Shown: positions 25,099-33,446, counted from the stretch's first letter. The stretch is DNA of 64,000 nt from Paenarthrobacter sp. AR 02 (GCF_021538675.1 NZ_JAJUKH010000015.1:33351-97350); one strand, 5' to 3'. Numbers and translations: made by a program. The notes: generated by a model from the letters alone, not told the origin.

Positions 25099-25302
25099 AT
25101 GGCAGCTCAGGAGCAGCAACAACCGCAGTCACGGGAAACCGAAACTGAAGTGGACCTCCCGGAGGCGCCGCCGGCAGCACCCGAAGCGAAGGCCTCGGAG
25201 GCGACCCAGGGCGTGGATGACCTCCTGGACGAAATTGACGGCGTTTTGGAGTCCAACGCCGAGGAATTCGTCCGGGCGTTCGTTCAAAAGGGTGGCCAAT
25301 AA
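25099..25302 (+). CDS. pup: Prokaryotic ubiquitin-like protein Pup
   Basis: A 67-residue, mostly disordered acidic protein, the post-translational tag of the actinobacterial proteasome. The N-terminus is rich in Gln and Glu (needed to engage the ATPase pore), the C-terminal half DDLLDEIDGVLESNAEEFVR forms the helix that binds the ARC coiled coil, and the chain ends in GGQ. The terminal Gln means it must be deamidated by Dop before PafA can ligate it. AGAAGGA just upstream supports the ATG at 25099. It sits between dop and prcB as in other actinobacteria. Confidence 0.96.
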   Translation: MAAQEQQQPQSRETETEVDLPEAPPAAPEAKASEATQGVDDLLDEIDGVLESNAEEFVRAFVQKGGQ

Positions 25303-25381
25303 CGCCCAGCCACCACGGGTTGTACGGCCCGGCCGCGTGAGGCCGCCGGGCATCGGAACGCAGAGTCGAAGGAGTGCAGCA

Positions 25382-26191
25382 ATGCAGGACCCATCAACCG
25401 GCCCCCTGGCCAACCAGGCAACGTCTTCCTTTACGGAGCATCTCCAACGATCCCGTCCCGAGCTCCTGCCGTTCAACCAACTACTGCCGGCCGGTACCGT
25501 GCCGTCGTCCCCCCACGCCACCACGATCGTCGCTTTGACATATGCCGGCGGGGTGCTGATGGCCGGTGACCGCCGGGCTACCATGGGCAACGTCATTGCC
25601 AGCAGGCACATCGAGAAGGTGTTCCCGGCTGACGAGTACTCTGTGCTTGGTATCGCCGGGACGGCCGGCCTGGCCATCGATATCACGCGCCTGTTCCAGG
25701 TTGAGCTCGAACACTACGAGAAGATCGAGGGAACACTGCTCAGCCTCGTGGGCAAGGCCAACCGCCTCGGGGCCATGATCCGGGGGAACCTGCCCATGGC
25801 GATGCAGGGAATGGCCGTCATACCGCTCTTCGCCGGATTCGACCATTCATCCGGAGTCGGCCGCCTGTTTTCCTACGACGTCACAGGTGGACGCTATGAA
25901 GAGCAGGAGCACCACTCCGTGGGATCGGGGTCGGTGTTCGCCCGCGGCGCCCTGAAGAAGCTCTGGAAACCGAACCTCCCGGAGGAGGCTGCCGTCGCCG
26001 TGGCTGTCGAGGCCCTTTACGACGCCGCCGACGACGACTCCGCCACAGGCGGGCCGGACCCTGTCCGGCAACTCTGGCCGGTGGTGTACACGGTTAATCG
26101 CGCTGGTCACCGACGGGTTCCCGAAAGGGACCTGGCGGCCATCGCCGGGGCCATTGTTGAGTCGCGGGCCATCGCCGGACGGGAGGCCTGA
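25382..26191 (+). CDS. prcB: 20S proteasome beta subunit
   Basis: A 269-residue precursor of the proteolytic subunit. Residues 1-46 form a propeptide; the mature N-terminal catalytic Thr is Thr47 in PHATTIVALTYAGG. Supporting residues include AGDRRATMGN (Asp/Arg) and AVGKANR-like Lys region. The ATG at 25382 has GAAGGAG 7 bases upstream; a longer reading of the frame would overlap pup out of frame and is rejected. Oddity: the residue before the catalytic Thr is Ala, where mycobacterial PrcB has Gly. It assembles with PrcA as a four-ring peptidase fed by ARC. Confidence 0.95.
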   Translation: MQDPSTGPLANQATSSFTEHLQRSRPELLPFNQLLPAGTVPSSPHATTIVALTYAGGVLMAGDRRATMGNVIASRHIEKVFPADEYSVLGIAGTAGLAIDITRLFQVELEHYEKIEGTLLSLVGKANRLGAMIRGNLPMAMQGMAVIPLFAGFDHSSGVGRLFSYDVTGGRYEEQEHHSVGSGSVFARGALKKLWKPNLPEEAAVAVAVEALYDAADDDSATGGPDPVRQLWPVVYTVNRAGHRRVPERDLAAIAGAIVESRAIAGREA

Positions 26192-26192
26192 G

Positions 26193-26900
26193 ATGACGCA
26201 GCAGTTCTATGTATCGCCCGAGCAACTGATGAAGGACCGTGCGGACTTCGCACGGAAAGGCATCGCACGTGGCCGTTCCGTTGTGGTCATCAGTTGCGCG
26301 GATGGCATCGCCTTGATAGCCGAAAACCCGTCACCCTCCCTGCACAAGATCGGCGAGATCTATGACAAGATCGCCTTCGCCGCAGTGGGAAAGTACAACG
26401 AATTCGAAAGCCTTCGACAGGCCGGCGTCAGGTACGCTGACGTCCGCGGCTACTCGTACGATCGCGAAGACGTGACTGCCCGCGGACTGGCGAGCGTCTA
26501 CGCCCAGAGCCTGGGTGCCGTGTTCACCGCCGAACAGAAGCCGTTCGAGGTAGAACTGGCCGTAGCCGAGGTTGGCCCCACCCGGGAGCAGGATCACCTC
26601 TACCGGCTCACTTTTGACGGATCGATCGCTGACGAGAATGGTTTTGTGGTCATGGGCGGCCTGGCTGACCAGATCTCCGACATCGTCCGTGAGGCTTGGG
26701 AGCCGGAAATCACCCTGGCCGGGGCCATGCGTTTGGCGTTGCGCGCCTTGGCGACAGACAAGGAAGCGGATGAACTGCCCGCCACCGCCGTCGAGGCAGC
26801 AGTGCTGTACCGCGCCTCCGAAAGCCACCGTGGCTCGCGCAGGGCTTTCCGGCGGTTGCTGCCCGAGGATATGACCCGGTTGCTCACAGAGGAGACCTGA
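26193..26900 (+). CDS. prcA: 20S proteasome alpha subunit
   Basis: A 235-residue non-catalytic ring subunit. It begins MTQQFYVSPEQLMKDRADFA, where the FYVSPEQ segment is the gating N-terminus of actinobacterial alpha subunits, followed by ARKGIARGRSVVVISC and YDREDVTARGLASVYAQSL. The alpha rings cap the beta rings and dock the GQYL tail of ARC. The ATG is one base past the prcB stop region and has GGGAGG upstream. Length agrees with the family. No catalytic Thr is present, as expected. Confidence 0.95.
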   Translation: MTQQFYVSPEQLMKDRADFARKGIARGRSVVVISCADGIALIAENPSPSLHKIGEIYDKIAFAAVGKYNEFESLRQAGVRYADVRGYSYDREDVTARGLASVYAQSLGAVFTAEQKPFEVELAVAEVGPTREQDHLYRLTFDGSIADENGFVVMGGLADQISDIVREAWEPEITLAGAMRLALRALATDKEADELPATAVEAAVLYRASESHRGSRRAFRRLLPEDMTRLLTEET

Positions 26901-26901
26901 G

Positions 26902-28266
26902 ATGGACAAGCGAATATTTGGCATTGAAACGGAGTTTGGAATCTCCTATTCCAGCCCGGATTCGCGCCCGCTGGCACCGGAGGAAGTCGCACGATACCTC
27001 TTCCGCAAGGTGGTCAGCTGGGGCAGGTCGTCGAACGTGTTCCTGACCAACGGCTCCCGCCTGTACTTGGACGTTGGTTCGCACCCTGAATATGCCACGG
27101 CTGAATGCGACGACCTCGCCCAGCTCATCGCCCATGACCGGGCCGGCGAACTTATCCTGGACGACCTCGTGGACGAAGCCCAGTCGAGGCTTGCTGCGGA
27201 GGGCTTCAACGGCACGGTTTATCTCTTCAAGAACAACACCGACTCCGCAGGCAACTCCTACGGCAGCCACGAAAACTACCTCATCCCGAGGCGCGGGGAG
27301 TTTTCCCGCCTCGCTGAGATCCTCATTCCCTTCCTGGTGACCCGGCAGTTGATCGCCGGTGCGGGCAAGGTCCTGAAGACCCCGCACGGCGCCACGTTCG
27401 CGTTCTCCCAGCGCGCCGATCACATCTGGGAAGGCGTGTCGTCGGCCACCACCCGATCGCGTCCCATCATCAACACCCGTGATGAGCCGCACGCCGATGC
27501 CGAGTTCTACCGCCGCCTTCACGTAATCGTGGGCGACTCCAACATGTCCGAGACCACCGCGCTGCTCAAAGTCGGAACCGTCGACCTCATCCTGCGCATG
27601 ATCGAGGCCGGCGTCATTATGCGTGACATGCGGATGGAGAACCCCATCCGCAGCATCAGGGAAATTTCCCATGACCTGACCGGGCGCGCACTGGTACGGC
27701 TTGCCAATGGCCGGCAACTGACGGCGCTGGACATCCAGCGGGAGTACCTGGCAAAGGTCACCGACTTCGTGGCCAGCAACGGGGCGCACAACGCCCATGT
27801 ACCGCTCATCCTTGATCTGTGGAAGCGGACTCTGGATGCGATCGAAAGCGGCGATACCAGCACCATCGACACCGAAGTTGACTGGGCCATCAAGAAGAAG
27901 CTCATGGATGGCTACATGCGCCGGCATAACCTCGGCCTGGACTCGCCCCGCATCGCCCAGCTCGACCTCACCTATCACGATATCTCCCGGCAGCGCGGCC
28001 TCTTCTTCCTGCTGCAGGCCCGTGGAGCAGCCCGCCGCCTCGTGACCGAGACTGACGTGAAGGACGCCGTGGACGCGCCGCCCCAGACTACCCGCGCCAA
28101 GTTGCGTGGGGACTTCGTCCGGAGGGCTCAGGAGCTTGGCCGTGACTACACGGTGGACTGGGTGCACTTGAAGCTTAATGACCGCGCGCACCAGACGATC
28201 CTGTGCAAGGACCCGTTCCGCAGTGTCGACGAGCGGGTGGACGCCCTCCTGGACTCTATGAGCTGA
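26902..28266 (+). CDS. pafA: Pup-protein ligase
   Basis: A 454-residue paralogue of Dop. MDKRIFGIETEFGIS contains the Mg/ATP-binding glutamates; the catalytic Asp lies in LYLDVGSHPEYATAE; NNTDSAGNSYGSHENYLIPR and INTRDEPHADAEFYRRLHV complete the site. It phosphorylates the C-terminal Glu of deamidated Pup and joins it to substrate lysines. It lacks the Dop loop. GAGGAG lies just upstream of the ATG, one base after the prcA stop. This completes the pupylation set arc-dop-pup-prcB-prcA-pafA within 7 kb. Confidence 0.96.
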   Translation: MDKRIFGIETEFGISYSSPDSRPLAPEEVARYLFRKVVSWGRSSNVFLTNGSRLYLDVGSHPEYATAECDDLAQLIAHDRAGELILDDLVDEAQSRLAAEGFNGTVYLFKNNTDSAGNSYGSHENYLIPRRGEFSRLAEILIPFLVTRQLIAGAGKVLKTPHGATFAFSQRADHIWEGVSSATTRSRPIINTRDEPHADAEFYRRLHVIVGDSNMSETTALLKVGTVDLILRMIEAGVIMRDMRMENPIRSIREISHDLTGRALVRLANGRQLTALDIQREYLAKVTDFVASNGAHNAHVPLILDLWKRTLDAIESGDTSTIDTEVDWAIKKKLMDGYMRRHNLGLDSPRIAQLDLTYHDISRQRGLFFLLQARGAARRLVTETDVKDAVDAPPQTTRAKLRGDFVRRAQELGRDYTVDWVHLKLNDRAHQTILCKDPFRSVDERVDALLDSMS

Positions 28267-28283
28267 CTCCCAGCTTCACGGGC

Positions 28284-28311
28284 TATCCTGAGTAGTGGTC
28301 TCCTCTAGAGG
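28284..28311 (+). promoter_or_regulatory. Candidate -10 (TATCCT) and palindrome upstream of the FKBP lipoprotein gene
   Basis: TATCCT at 28284-28289 is followed by an in-frame GTG at 28295 (5 bases on) and a perfect palindrome CCTCTAGAGG at 28302-28311. The larger region 28295-28317 can form an imperfect hairpin with GTGG/CCAC ends, possibly a pafA terminator or leader structure. The function is inference. Confidence 0.35.
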
Positions 28312-28378
28312 GGCCACCTGCTTGGATGCGCAGTGCGTCATTCCAAGTCTCCCTTGCCCCGACGAAAGTGTCTTTTTT

Positions 28379-29305
28379 GTGCGCCGACTCCTAGCAATTC
28401 TCCTTCCTGCCCTGCTGCTGATGACCGCGTGCGGAGGAGGAACAACCCCGGCCAGTGAGCCCACCAGCCAGTCGACGGGAGACCTCTCCAAGCTCGACTC
28501 CCTCAAAGTGACGGACAACGGCGACAAGAAGACGCCGGGCGTTGAGTTCGCCAAGCCGCTCACGGTCGCCGAGCCCACCGTGAAATTGGTCAGTGCCGGC
28601 ACGGGTGACGCTGTCAAGGCCGGACAGACGGTACAACTCACCTATGTCGTGATGGATGGCAATGACGGCTCTTCGCTGGAGGACACCTACGCCAGCGACC
28701 CCGAAAAGCTGGACATCAACGATCAGTTGAAGTCTTCCAACGCCGCCATGTACAACGCCATCGTCGGCGCCAAGGTGGGAAGCTACATTGCCATCGCCGC
28801 TCCGGGCAACGCGACGGCGTCACCTGCAACTTCTGCCAAGCTGATCGTTTTCAAGGTGGTCGGAGCCCAGGACGCGGCACCTGTTCTGGACAAGCCTGAG
28901 GGCGAGACCGTGACGCCGCCGGCAGGGCTGCCCACCGTGAAGGAAGACGACAAGGGCATTCCGCAGATTTCCGTGGACGGGGTTGCCGCTCCGAAGGAAC
29001 TCATCTCCCAGGACCTGATCAAGGGCAGCGGTGCTGAAGTCAAAGCCACTGACACACTCACGGTGAACTACGTAGGCGTCACCCTCGTCGGCGGAACCAA
29101 GTTCGATTCCAGCTACGACCGCGGACAGTCCACCAGTTTCCCCCTCAGCGGCGTCATCAAGGGCTGGACCCAGGGCCTTACCGGCAAGACCGTAGGCTCC
29201 CGCGTCCTACTGGTCATTCCGCAGGACCTGGCCTACGGCGCTGCCGGCCAGGGCGAAGCCAAGGGCGACCTCGTCTTCGTCGTAGACATCCTCGGCGTCA
29301 AGTAA
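28379..29305 (+). CDS. FKBP-type peptidyl-prolyl isomerase lipoprotein
   Basis: A 308-residue exported protein. The signal peptide is RRLLAILLPALLLMTAC with the lipobox LMTAC, so Cys18 should be lipidated. The C-terminal half is an FKBP domain (TLTVNYVGVTLVGGTKFDSS, IPQDLAYGAAGQGE); the N-terminal half resembles a degenerate second FKBP-like fold (GQTVQLTYVVMDGNDGS). It catalyses prolyl cis-trans isomerisation of exported proteins. I chose the GTG at 28379 because it gives a clean lipoprotein signal; a longer frame from 28295 would put 28 extra residues before it, though a -10-like box precedes that codon. Confidence 0.87.
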   Translation: MRRLLAILLPALLLMTACGGGTTPASEPTSQSTGDLSKLDSLKVTDNGDKKTPGVEFAKPLTVAEPTVKLVSAGTGDAVKAGQTVQLTYVVMDGNDGSSLEDTYASDPEKLDINDQLKSSNAAMYNAIVGAKVGSYIAIAAPGNATASPATSAKLIVFKVVGAQDAAPVLDKPEGETVTPPAGLPTVKEDDKGIPQISVDGVAAPKELISQDLIKGSGAEVKATDTLTVNYVGVTLVGGTKFDSSYDRGQSTSFPLSGVIKGWTQGLTGKTVGSRVLLVIPQDLAYGAAGQGEAKGDLVFVVDILGVK

Positions 29306-29391
29306 TCACCGACGCACGTCGACATCCCTGCCGGGTGCTGGCTTAGGCTGGTATCCGACAACCATTCGTCCATCCTGCAAAAGGAGCAACC

Positions 29392-29787
29392 ATGTCATTT
29401 GGTCAGCGTGACTTCGACCGCACCAAGCCTGAAATCGACTTCCCGGAAGGTGACGTCCCCACGGACCTCGTCATCACGGACCTCATTGAGGGCACGGGCC
29501 CGGAGGCAAAAGCCGGAGACACCGTCTCCACGCACTACGTTGGCGTCGCCTGGTCCACGGGCGAAGAGTTTGACGCTTCCTGGGGCCGCGGCGCTCCGCT
29601 CGACTTCCGTGTCGGCGTCGGCCAGGTCATCCAGGGCTGGGACCAGGGCCTCCTGGGCATGAAAGTTGGCGGCCGCCGTCGACTGGAGATCCCGTCGGAG
29701 CTGGCTTACGGCTCCCGGGGTGCCGGCGGAGCGATCAAGCCCAACGAAGCACTGATCTTCGTGGTTGACCTCGTCGCTGTCCGCTAG
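29392..29787 (+). CDS. Cytosolic FKBP-type peptidyl-prolyl isomerase
   Basis: A 131-residue single-domain FKBP without a signal peptide. Signatures: DTVSTHYVGVAWSTGEEFDA, VIQGWDQGLLGMKVGGRRRL and IPSELAYGSRGAGGAI, holding the active-site Tyr, Asp, Trp and Ile/Tyr positions. It assists folding of proline-limited proteins. AAAGGAGC lies 7 bases before the ATG. It follows the FKBP lipoprotein and precedes pafBC, a gene order that recurs in actinobacterial proteasome loci. Confidence 0.93.
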   Translation: MSFGQRDFDRTKPEIDFPEGDVPTDLVITDLIEGTGPEAKAGDTVSTHYVGVAWSTGEEFDASWGRGAPLDFRVGVGQVIQGWDQGLLGMKVGGRRRLEIPSELAYGSRGAGGAIKPNEALIFVVDLVAVR

Positions 29788-29801
29788 GACCCGCGTTCCG
29801 C

Positions 29802-29848
29802 GCAAGGCGCGTTGCCCTCCGGTTTTACCGGTCGGTGACGCGCCTTGC
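29802..29848 (+). terminator. Hairpin between the FKBP gene and pafBC
   Basis: An 11-base-pair outer stem (29802-29812 with 29838-29848) encloses an inner 5-base-pair hairpin CCGGT/ACCGG (29819-29831). No long T-run follows, so it may be an attenuating or mRNA-end structure rather than a classical terminator. pafBC begins 35 bases later with its own -10-like box. Confidence 0.55.
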
Positions 29849-29869
29849 TGCTTTCCCGCCGGACTTTAG

Positions 29870-29875
29870 TAACGT
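29870..29875 (+). promoter_or_regulatory. Candidate -10 box (TAACGT) of leaderless pafBC
   Basis: TAACGT ends 7 bases before the GTG at 29883; no Shine-Dalgarno sequence is present. This supports the GTG as start and a promoter for pafBC separate from the FKBP genes. Confidence 0.4.
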
Positions 29876-29882
29876 AGCAACC

Positions 29883-31913
29883 GTGTCTGCATCCCGCACC
29901 GAACGACTCCTGAACCTCCTCCTGGCTTTGCTCAATACCAAGGTGGGGCTTCCGCGTTCCGTCCTTCGCGAAAAGGTCTACCACGATTCAGCCGAGAACG
30001 ACGTCGCTTTTGGGCGCATGTTTGAGCGCGACAAAGTGGACCTGAAGCAGTTCGGCTTCGAAATCGAAACATTGACCGATCCCCGCAGCTTTGGGGCCGA
30101 CGACCCCGCGTCCACCCGATACCGGATCGGCAAGGACTCCAACCGGCTTCCCGAGGTGAACCTGACACCGGCAGAGAGCACGGTGCTCCTTCTCGCTGCG
30201 CAGTTGTGGGAACGCGCTGCTTTGGGTACCGCAGCAGCAAACGCCGTCCGGAAGCTGCAGGCTGCCGGTGGTTTCACGGACGTCGACCTGCCTGCCGGGG
30301 TCCAGCCCCGCATCAAGCCCGCCGGACAAGCGTTCGACGACGTCGTGGCGGCCATGCACGGCAGGCATCCGGTCCGTTTCGGCTACCTTGCGGTCAGCAC
30401 CGGACGCGAAGAAGTGCGTGAAGTGGAGCCGTGGGGTCTCGGGAGCCGGTTCGCCCAGTGGTACCTCGTGGGCTTCGACCGGGGGAGGGGAGCGAAGAGG
30501 CTCTTCAGGCTCTCGCGCATGACGACAGCGGTAACGGTCGTAACCGGAGGCAGTTTCGAGCCCCCGGCGGGATTTAACGCCCGGGCCGAGCTCGACGCCC
30601 TCAACGAGCTGCCCATCCAACGAGCTATCCTCGACGTCGACAGGGGCCGGCTCCTCGCGCTCCGCAAGAGGGCTGTCCGGCCCGGCTCGACTCCTGCCAT
30701 CAGCGACCCTGACGGTGACCGTGACCGCATCGTGGTGGAGTTCAGGGATCCTGAGCAGCTCGCCGAAGAGCTGGCATCCTATGGACCACACGCCGTGGTG
30801 ATCGAACCCGCAGAGTTGCGGTCCGCCGTCGTCCGCCGCCTTAAAGCTGCCTTGGACTTCGACGCCGCGCCTGAGCCACCGGTGATCTTCCCCGAAGCCG
30901 GGCCGACGCCGCGGGCGCGCAAGCGTACATCGGAGGACCAGCTGGCCAGGATGCTGCAGCTCGTCCCGTTCCTGGTCCACCACCAGGGCCTGCACATCCA
31001 GGAAGTCGCAGACCACTTCGGCATCAGCCGCAAAGCGCTGATAGACGACTTGAAAATCCTGATCTGTTCCGGCTTGCCGGAAGGCTATCCGGACGACCTC
31101 CTGGACATCCAATGGGAAAATGACCATGTCTACATTTCCGAGCACCTGGACCTGAACCGCCCCGTGCGCTTCAGCGAAGACGAAGCAGCGGCCCTTCTGA
31201 CCGGGCTGGCCATGCTGGGGGACCTGCCGGCGCTGGCGGGCATGCCTGAGGACGAACCCGGGAGCGCACTGGAGTCCGTCACCATCAAGTTGACCGGCGC
31301 TGCGGGGCAGGCTGGTCGGCTGGCGGGGTCGGTCGCAGGCCAATCGGTGGCGCCCGAACAGTCCCAGGCCTTCGCCACCATTACCAGGGCCATCCGGGAC
31401 GGGGAGCAGCTCCGGCTGAGGTACTTGTCGCTCCAGCGGGACGAAGTTTCAGAGCGGGATGTCGACCCCCTGCGGCTCTTTTCCCTCGACAACACCTGGT
31501 ACTTCGAAGCGTATTGCCACAGCAAGGAAGGGCTCCGGAATTTCCGGCTGGACAGGGTTGAGTCCCTGGAGCCGAATGGCCGTCCGGTATCCGGGACGGT
31601 GACGGCTCCGGACGCCTTCCCGGCGCGGCTCTACACACCCAGTGATGACGACGTGCTGGTAGTGCTGCAGCTTACCCGGCAGGGCGTGGGGCTGGCTGAC
31701 GACTACTACGCCGAGCGCACGGCGCAATTGGCCGACGGCGGCCTCCTGGCCGAGGTCCGGTTCGGCAGCGCGGAGTGGCTTCCCATGTTTGTTTCCCAGC
31801 ACGGCGGGTCGGTGCGTATTCTCGCTCCTGGGGCCTTGCGGCAGGCAACCCGCGCATGGATCAACGAGGCCCTGGCCGGATACGACTCTTCGTCGGCCGG
31901 CCGGGCTGGCTAG
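29883..31913 (+). CDS. pafBC: Fused PafB-PafC WYL-domain transcriptional activator
   Basis: A 676-residue protein with two tandem copies of HTH + WYL + WCX. The first half (about 1-330) starts SASRTERLLNLLLALLNTKV (winged helix) with GYLAVSTGREEVREVEPWGL (WYL region). The second half (about 350-676) has HHQGLHIQEVADHFGISRKA (HTH) and LRYLSLQRDEVSERDVDPLR (WYL). In mycobacteria PafB and PafC are separate and activate the RecA/LexA-independent DNA-damage response; the fused form is known from Arthrobacter. Its position beside pafA gave the name, although it does not pupylate. The GTG is set by the -10 spacing. Confidence 0.93.
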   Translation: MSASRTERLLNLLLALLNTKVGLPRSVLREKVYHDSAENDVAFGRMFERDKVDLKQFGFEIETLTDPRSFGADDPASTRYRIGKDSNRLPEVNLTPAESTVLLLAAQLWERAALGTAAANAVRKLQAAGGFTDVDLPAGVQPRIKPAGQAFDDVVAAMHGRHPVRFGYLAVSTGREEVREVEPWGLGSRFAQWYLVGFDRGRGAKRLFRLSRMTTAVTVVTGGSFEPPAGFNARAELDALNELPIQRAILDVDRGRLLALRKRAVRPGSTPAISDPDGDRDRIVVEFRDPEQLAEELASYGPHAVVIEPAELRSAVVRRLKAALDFDAAPEPPVIFPEAGPTPRARKRTSEDQLARMLQLVPFLVHHQGLHIQEVADHFGISRKALIDDLKILICSGLPEGYPDDLLDIQWENDHVYISEHLDLNRPVRFSEDEAAALLTGLAMLGDLPALAGMPEDEPGSALESVTIKLTGAAGQAGRLAGSVAGQSVAPEQSQAFATITRAIRDGEQLRLRYLSLQRDEVSERDVDPLRLFSLDNTWYFEAYCHSKEGLRNFRLDRVESLEPNGRPVSGTVTAPDAFPARLYTPSDDDVLVVLQLTRQGVGLADDYYAERTAQLADGGLLAEVRFGSAEWLPMFVSQHGGSVRILAPGALRQATRAWINEALAGYDSSSAGRAG

Positions 31914-31916
31914 ACT
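31911..31916 (+). promoter_or_regulatory. Candidate -10 box (TAGACT) of the leaderless small membrane protein gene
   Basis: TAGACT overlaps the pafBC stop codon and lies 6 bases before the ATG at 31923, giving an expected leaderless start. Confidence 0.4.
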
Positions 31917-31922
31917 ACTCAG

Positions 31923-32273
31923 ATGCCTTGGTGGTTCTGGATCCTGTTGTGGATCGCGCTCATTGCCCTTTCGTTGCTCCTCCACGTGACGCTGGGGTAT
32001 CGGTTGTTCAGGAAATTCATGACAACTGTTCATGAATTGGCTGACGCAGGTAAACGTTTCAGCAACCTTCCACCGGTCCCGAAAACCTCCGATGTTGAAA
32101 CGCCTGCGGACCGCCCTGAACCGGGTTCCGCCATTTTTGCCTCCCCGGAGCAGATGCGTCATGATTACCTGACGGCCAAAGCCTCCCGACAGGAAGTTCG
32201 GCGTCAAAAACGCGTCAAACGCAAAGCCGAGCGGGGTCAGCCACAATCCCTGCACGACATAGAATTCAGATAG
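31923..32273 (+). CDS. Small single-pass membrane protein, unknown function
   Basis: A 116-residue protein not assigned to a family. It has one N-terminal hydrophobic helix (PWWFWILLWIALIALSLLLH), then a cytosolic, charged region with a basic C-terminal stretch (RRQKRVKRKAERG) likely to be helical. It lies between pafBC and tatA. Position suggests conservation with the tat genes in Micrococcaceae, but this is inference. There is no ribosome-binding site; a -10-like box six bases upstream suggests a leaderless transcript. Confidence 0.7.
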   Translation: MPWWFWILLWIALIALSLLLHVTLGYRLFRKFMTTVHELADAGKRFSNLPPVPKTSDVETPADRPEPGSAIFASPEQMRHDYLTAKASRQEVRRQKRVKRKAERGQPQSLHDIEFR

Positions 32274-32309
32274 ACGTAGGATGTATCCAAAAGGAAAGGA
32301 CCTCCCCAC

Positions 32310-32579
32310 ATGAGGCTCGAAGGCTGGCATCTCATCATCATCATCGTCCTGGCTCTGGTGCTTTTTGCCGCACCGAAGCTGCCGTCGATGGCGCGCAGCA
32401 TTGGACAGTCGATGCGCATTTTCAAGTCTGAAGTCCGGGAAATGAAGAAGGACGGTTCTTCCGAAACGAAGGATACGCAGCAACCTTCCGACGCCGTTGA
32501 AGGCAAAGTGGTAGGGCACCCGGATGTGAAGGCACAGAACAACGGCGAAACCGACGTTCCGCCCGCTAACCGCGTCTAA
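32310..32579 (+). CDS. tatA: Sec-independent translocase subunit TatA
   Basis: An 89-residue protein with the TatA/E fold: a short N-terminal membrane helix (WHLIIIIVLALVLFAAPKLP), the hinge PKLP, and the amphipathic helix SMARSIGQSMRIFKSEVREM, then a polar tail. TatA oligomers form the conducting element of the twin-arginine translocase for folded proteins. A strong AAAGGAAAGGA precedes the ATG. tatC follows after 6 bases. No TatB is visible here. Confidence 0.94.
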   Translation: MRLEGWHLIIIIVLALVLFAAPKLPSMARSIGQSMRIFKSEVREMKKDGSSETKDTQQPSDAVEGKVVGHPDVKAQNNGETDVPPANRV

Positions 32580-32585
32580 GAAGAA

Positions 32586-33422
32586 GTGGTAGAAACGAAG
32601 GGGCGCAAGGCCAACCCCGAAGCCCGGATGGCGCTCCTTGACCACCTCAAGGAGCTCAGGAACCGGCTCTTCAAGGCTGCTATCGGCGTCATTGTCGGAA
32701 CCGTGGTGGGCTTCATCGTCTACCAGCCGCTCCTTGAAGCGCTGATCAAGCCAATCAAGGACCTCAACGCCAAAGAGGGCAGGGCAGCCACCCTGAACTT
32801 TGACGGCGTGGCCAGTTCCTTTGACCTCATGGTCCAGGTGTCGGTGTTTCTTGGCGTGATAGTTTCCAGCCCCGTCTGGATTTATCAACTGTGGGCGTTC
32901 ATTGTCCCCGGGCTTCACAAAAAGGAGCGCCGCCTGGCGCTGTCGTTTGTGGCGGCGGCAGTTCCCCTGTTCGTGGGTGGTGTCCTCCTCGCGTGGCTCG
33001 TGCTGCCCAACGCAGTGCGCGTGCTGACCGACTTCACCCCGATCGGCGGTTCAAACTTCATCAGCGCCGAGATCTACTTGGCGTTCGTCCTCCGGCTGTT
33101 GCTGGCTTTCGGTATCGCCTTCCTTGTTCCGGTGGTGCTGGTTGGCTTGAACCTCGCGGGAATCATCAAAGGTAAGCAACTCGTAAAGAGTTGGCGCATC
33201 ACCATCTTCCTTGTGTGCCTTTTCGCGGCCATGGCCGCTCCGGGTGCCGACGCAATGAGTATGTTCTACCTGGCCGCCCCCATGTTGCTGCTGTTCTTCG
33301 CCGCCGTTGGACTGTGCCTCGTCAACGACAGGCGCCGGGAACGACGCTCCCTGAAGCGTGCTGCTGAGACTGAAGCCACTGCGGACATCGCCACCTCTGC
33401 CGCGGATCTGGAGAATCTCTAG
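32586..33422 (+). CDS. tatC: Sec-independent translocase subunit TatC
   Basis: A 278-residue, six-helix membrane protein. The N-terminal cytosolic MALLDHLKELRNRLFKA carries the conserved L-x-HL-x-ELRxR motif that binds the twin-arginine signal; the first periplasmic loop and ERRLALSFVAAAVPLFVGG follow. TatC recognises signal peptides and recruits TatA. The GTG at 32586 is used; a downstream ATG at 32628 is possible but would leave no room for the usual N-terminus. The C-terminal tail is charged. Confidence 0.94.
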   Translation: MVETKGRKANPEARMALLDHLKELRNRLFKAAIGVIVGTVVGFIVYQPLLEALIKPIKDLNAKEGRAATLNFDGVASSFDLMVQVSVFLGVIVSSPVWIYQLWAFIVPGLHKKERRLALSFVAAAVPLFVGGVLLAWLVLPNAVRVLTDFTPIGGSNFISAEIYLAFVLRLLLAFGIAFLVPVVLVGLNLAGIIKGKQLVKSWRITIFLVCLFAAMAAPGADAMSMFYLAAPMLLLFFAAVGLCLVNDRRRERRSLKRAAETEATADIATSAADLENL

Positions 33423-33434
33423 ACCTCGGCCTAC

Positions 33435-33440
33435 TAGGCT
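33435..33440 (+). promoter_or_regulatory. Candidate -10 box (TAGGCT) of the leaderless helicase gene
   Basis: TAGGCT lies 6 bases before the ATG at 33447, in the 24-base gap after tatC. There is no Shine-Dalgarno sequence. Confidence 0.42.
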
Positions 33441-33446
33441 TGAGGC

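Noticed and set aside
26884..28191. Long minus-strand frame opposite pafA
   Set aside because: Antisense shadow of pafA without recognisable features.
29988..31343. 451-codon minus-strand frame opposite pafBC
   Set aside because: Antisense shadow; pafBC shows full HTH and WYL domain order.
31449..32918. 489-codon minus-strand frame spanning pafBC end, tatA and tatC start
   Set aside because: It crosses three plus-strand genes that have clear family motifs.
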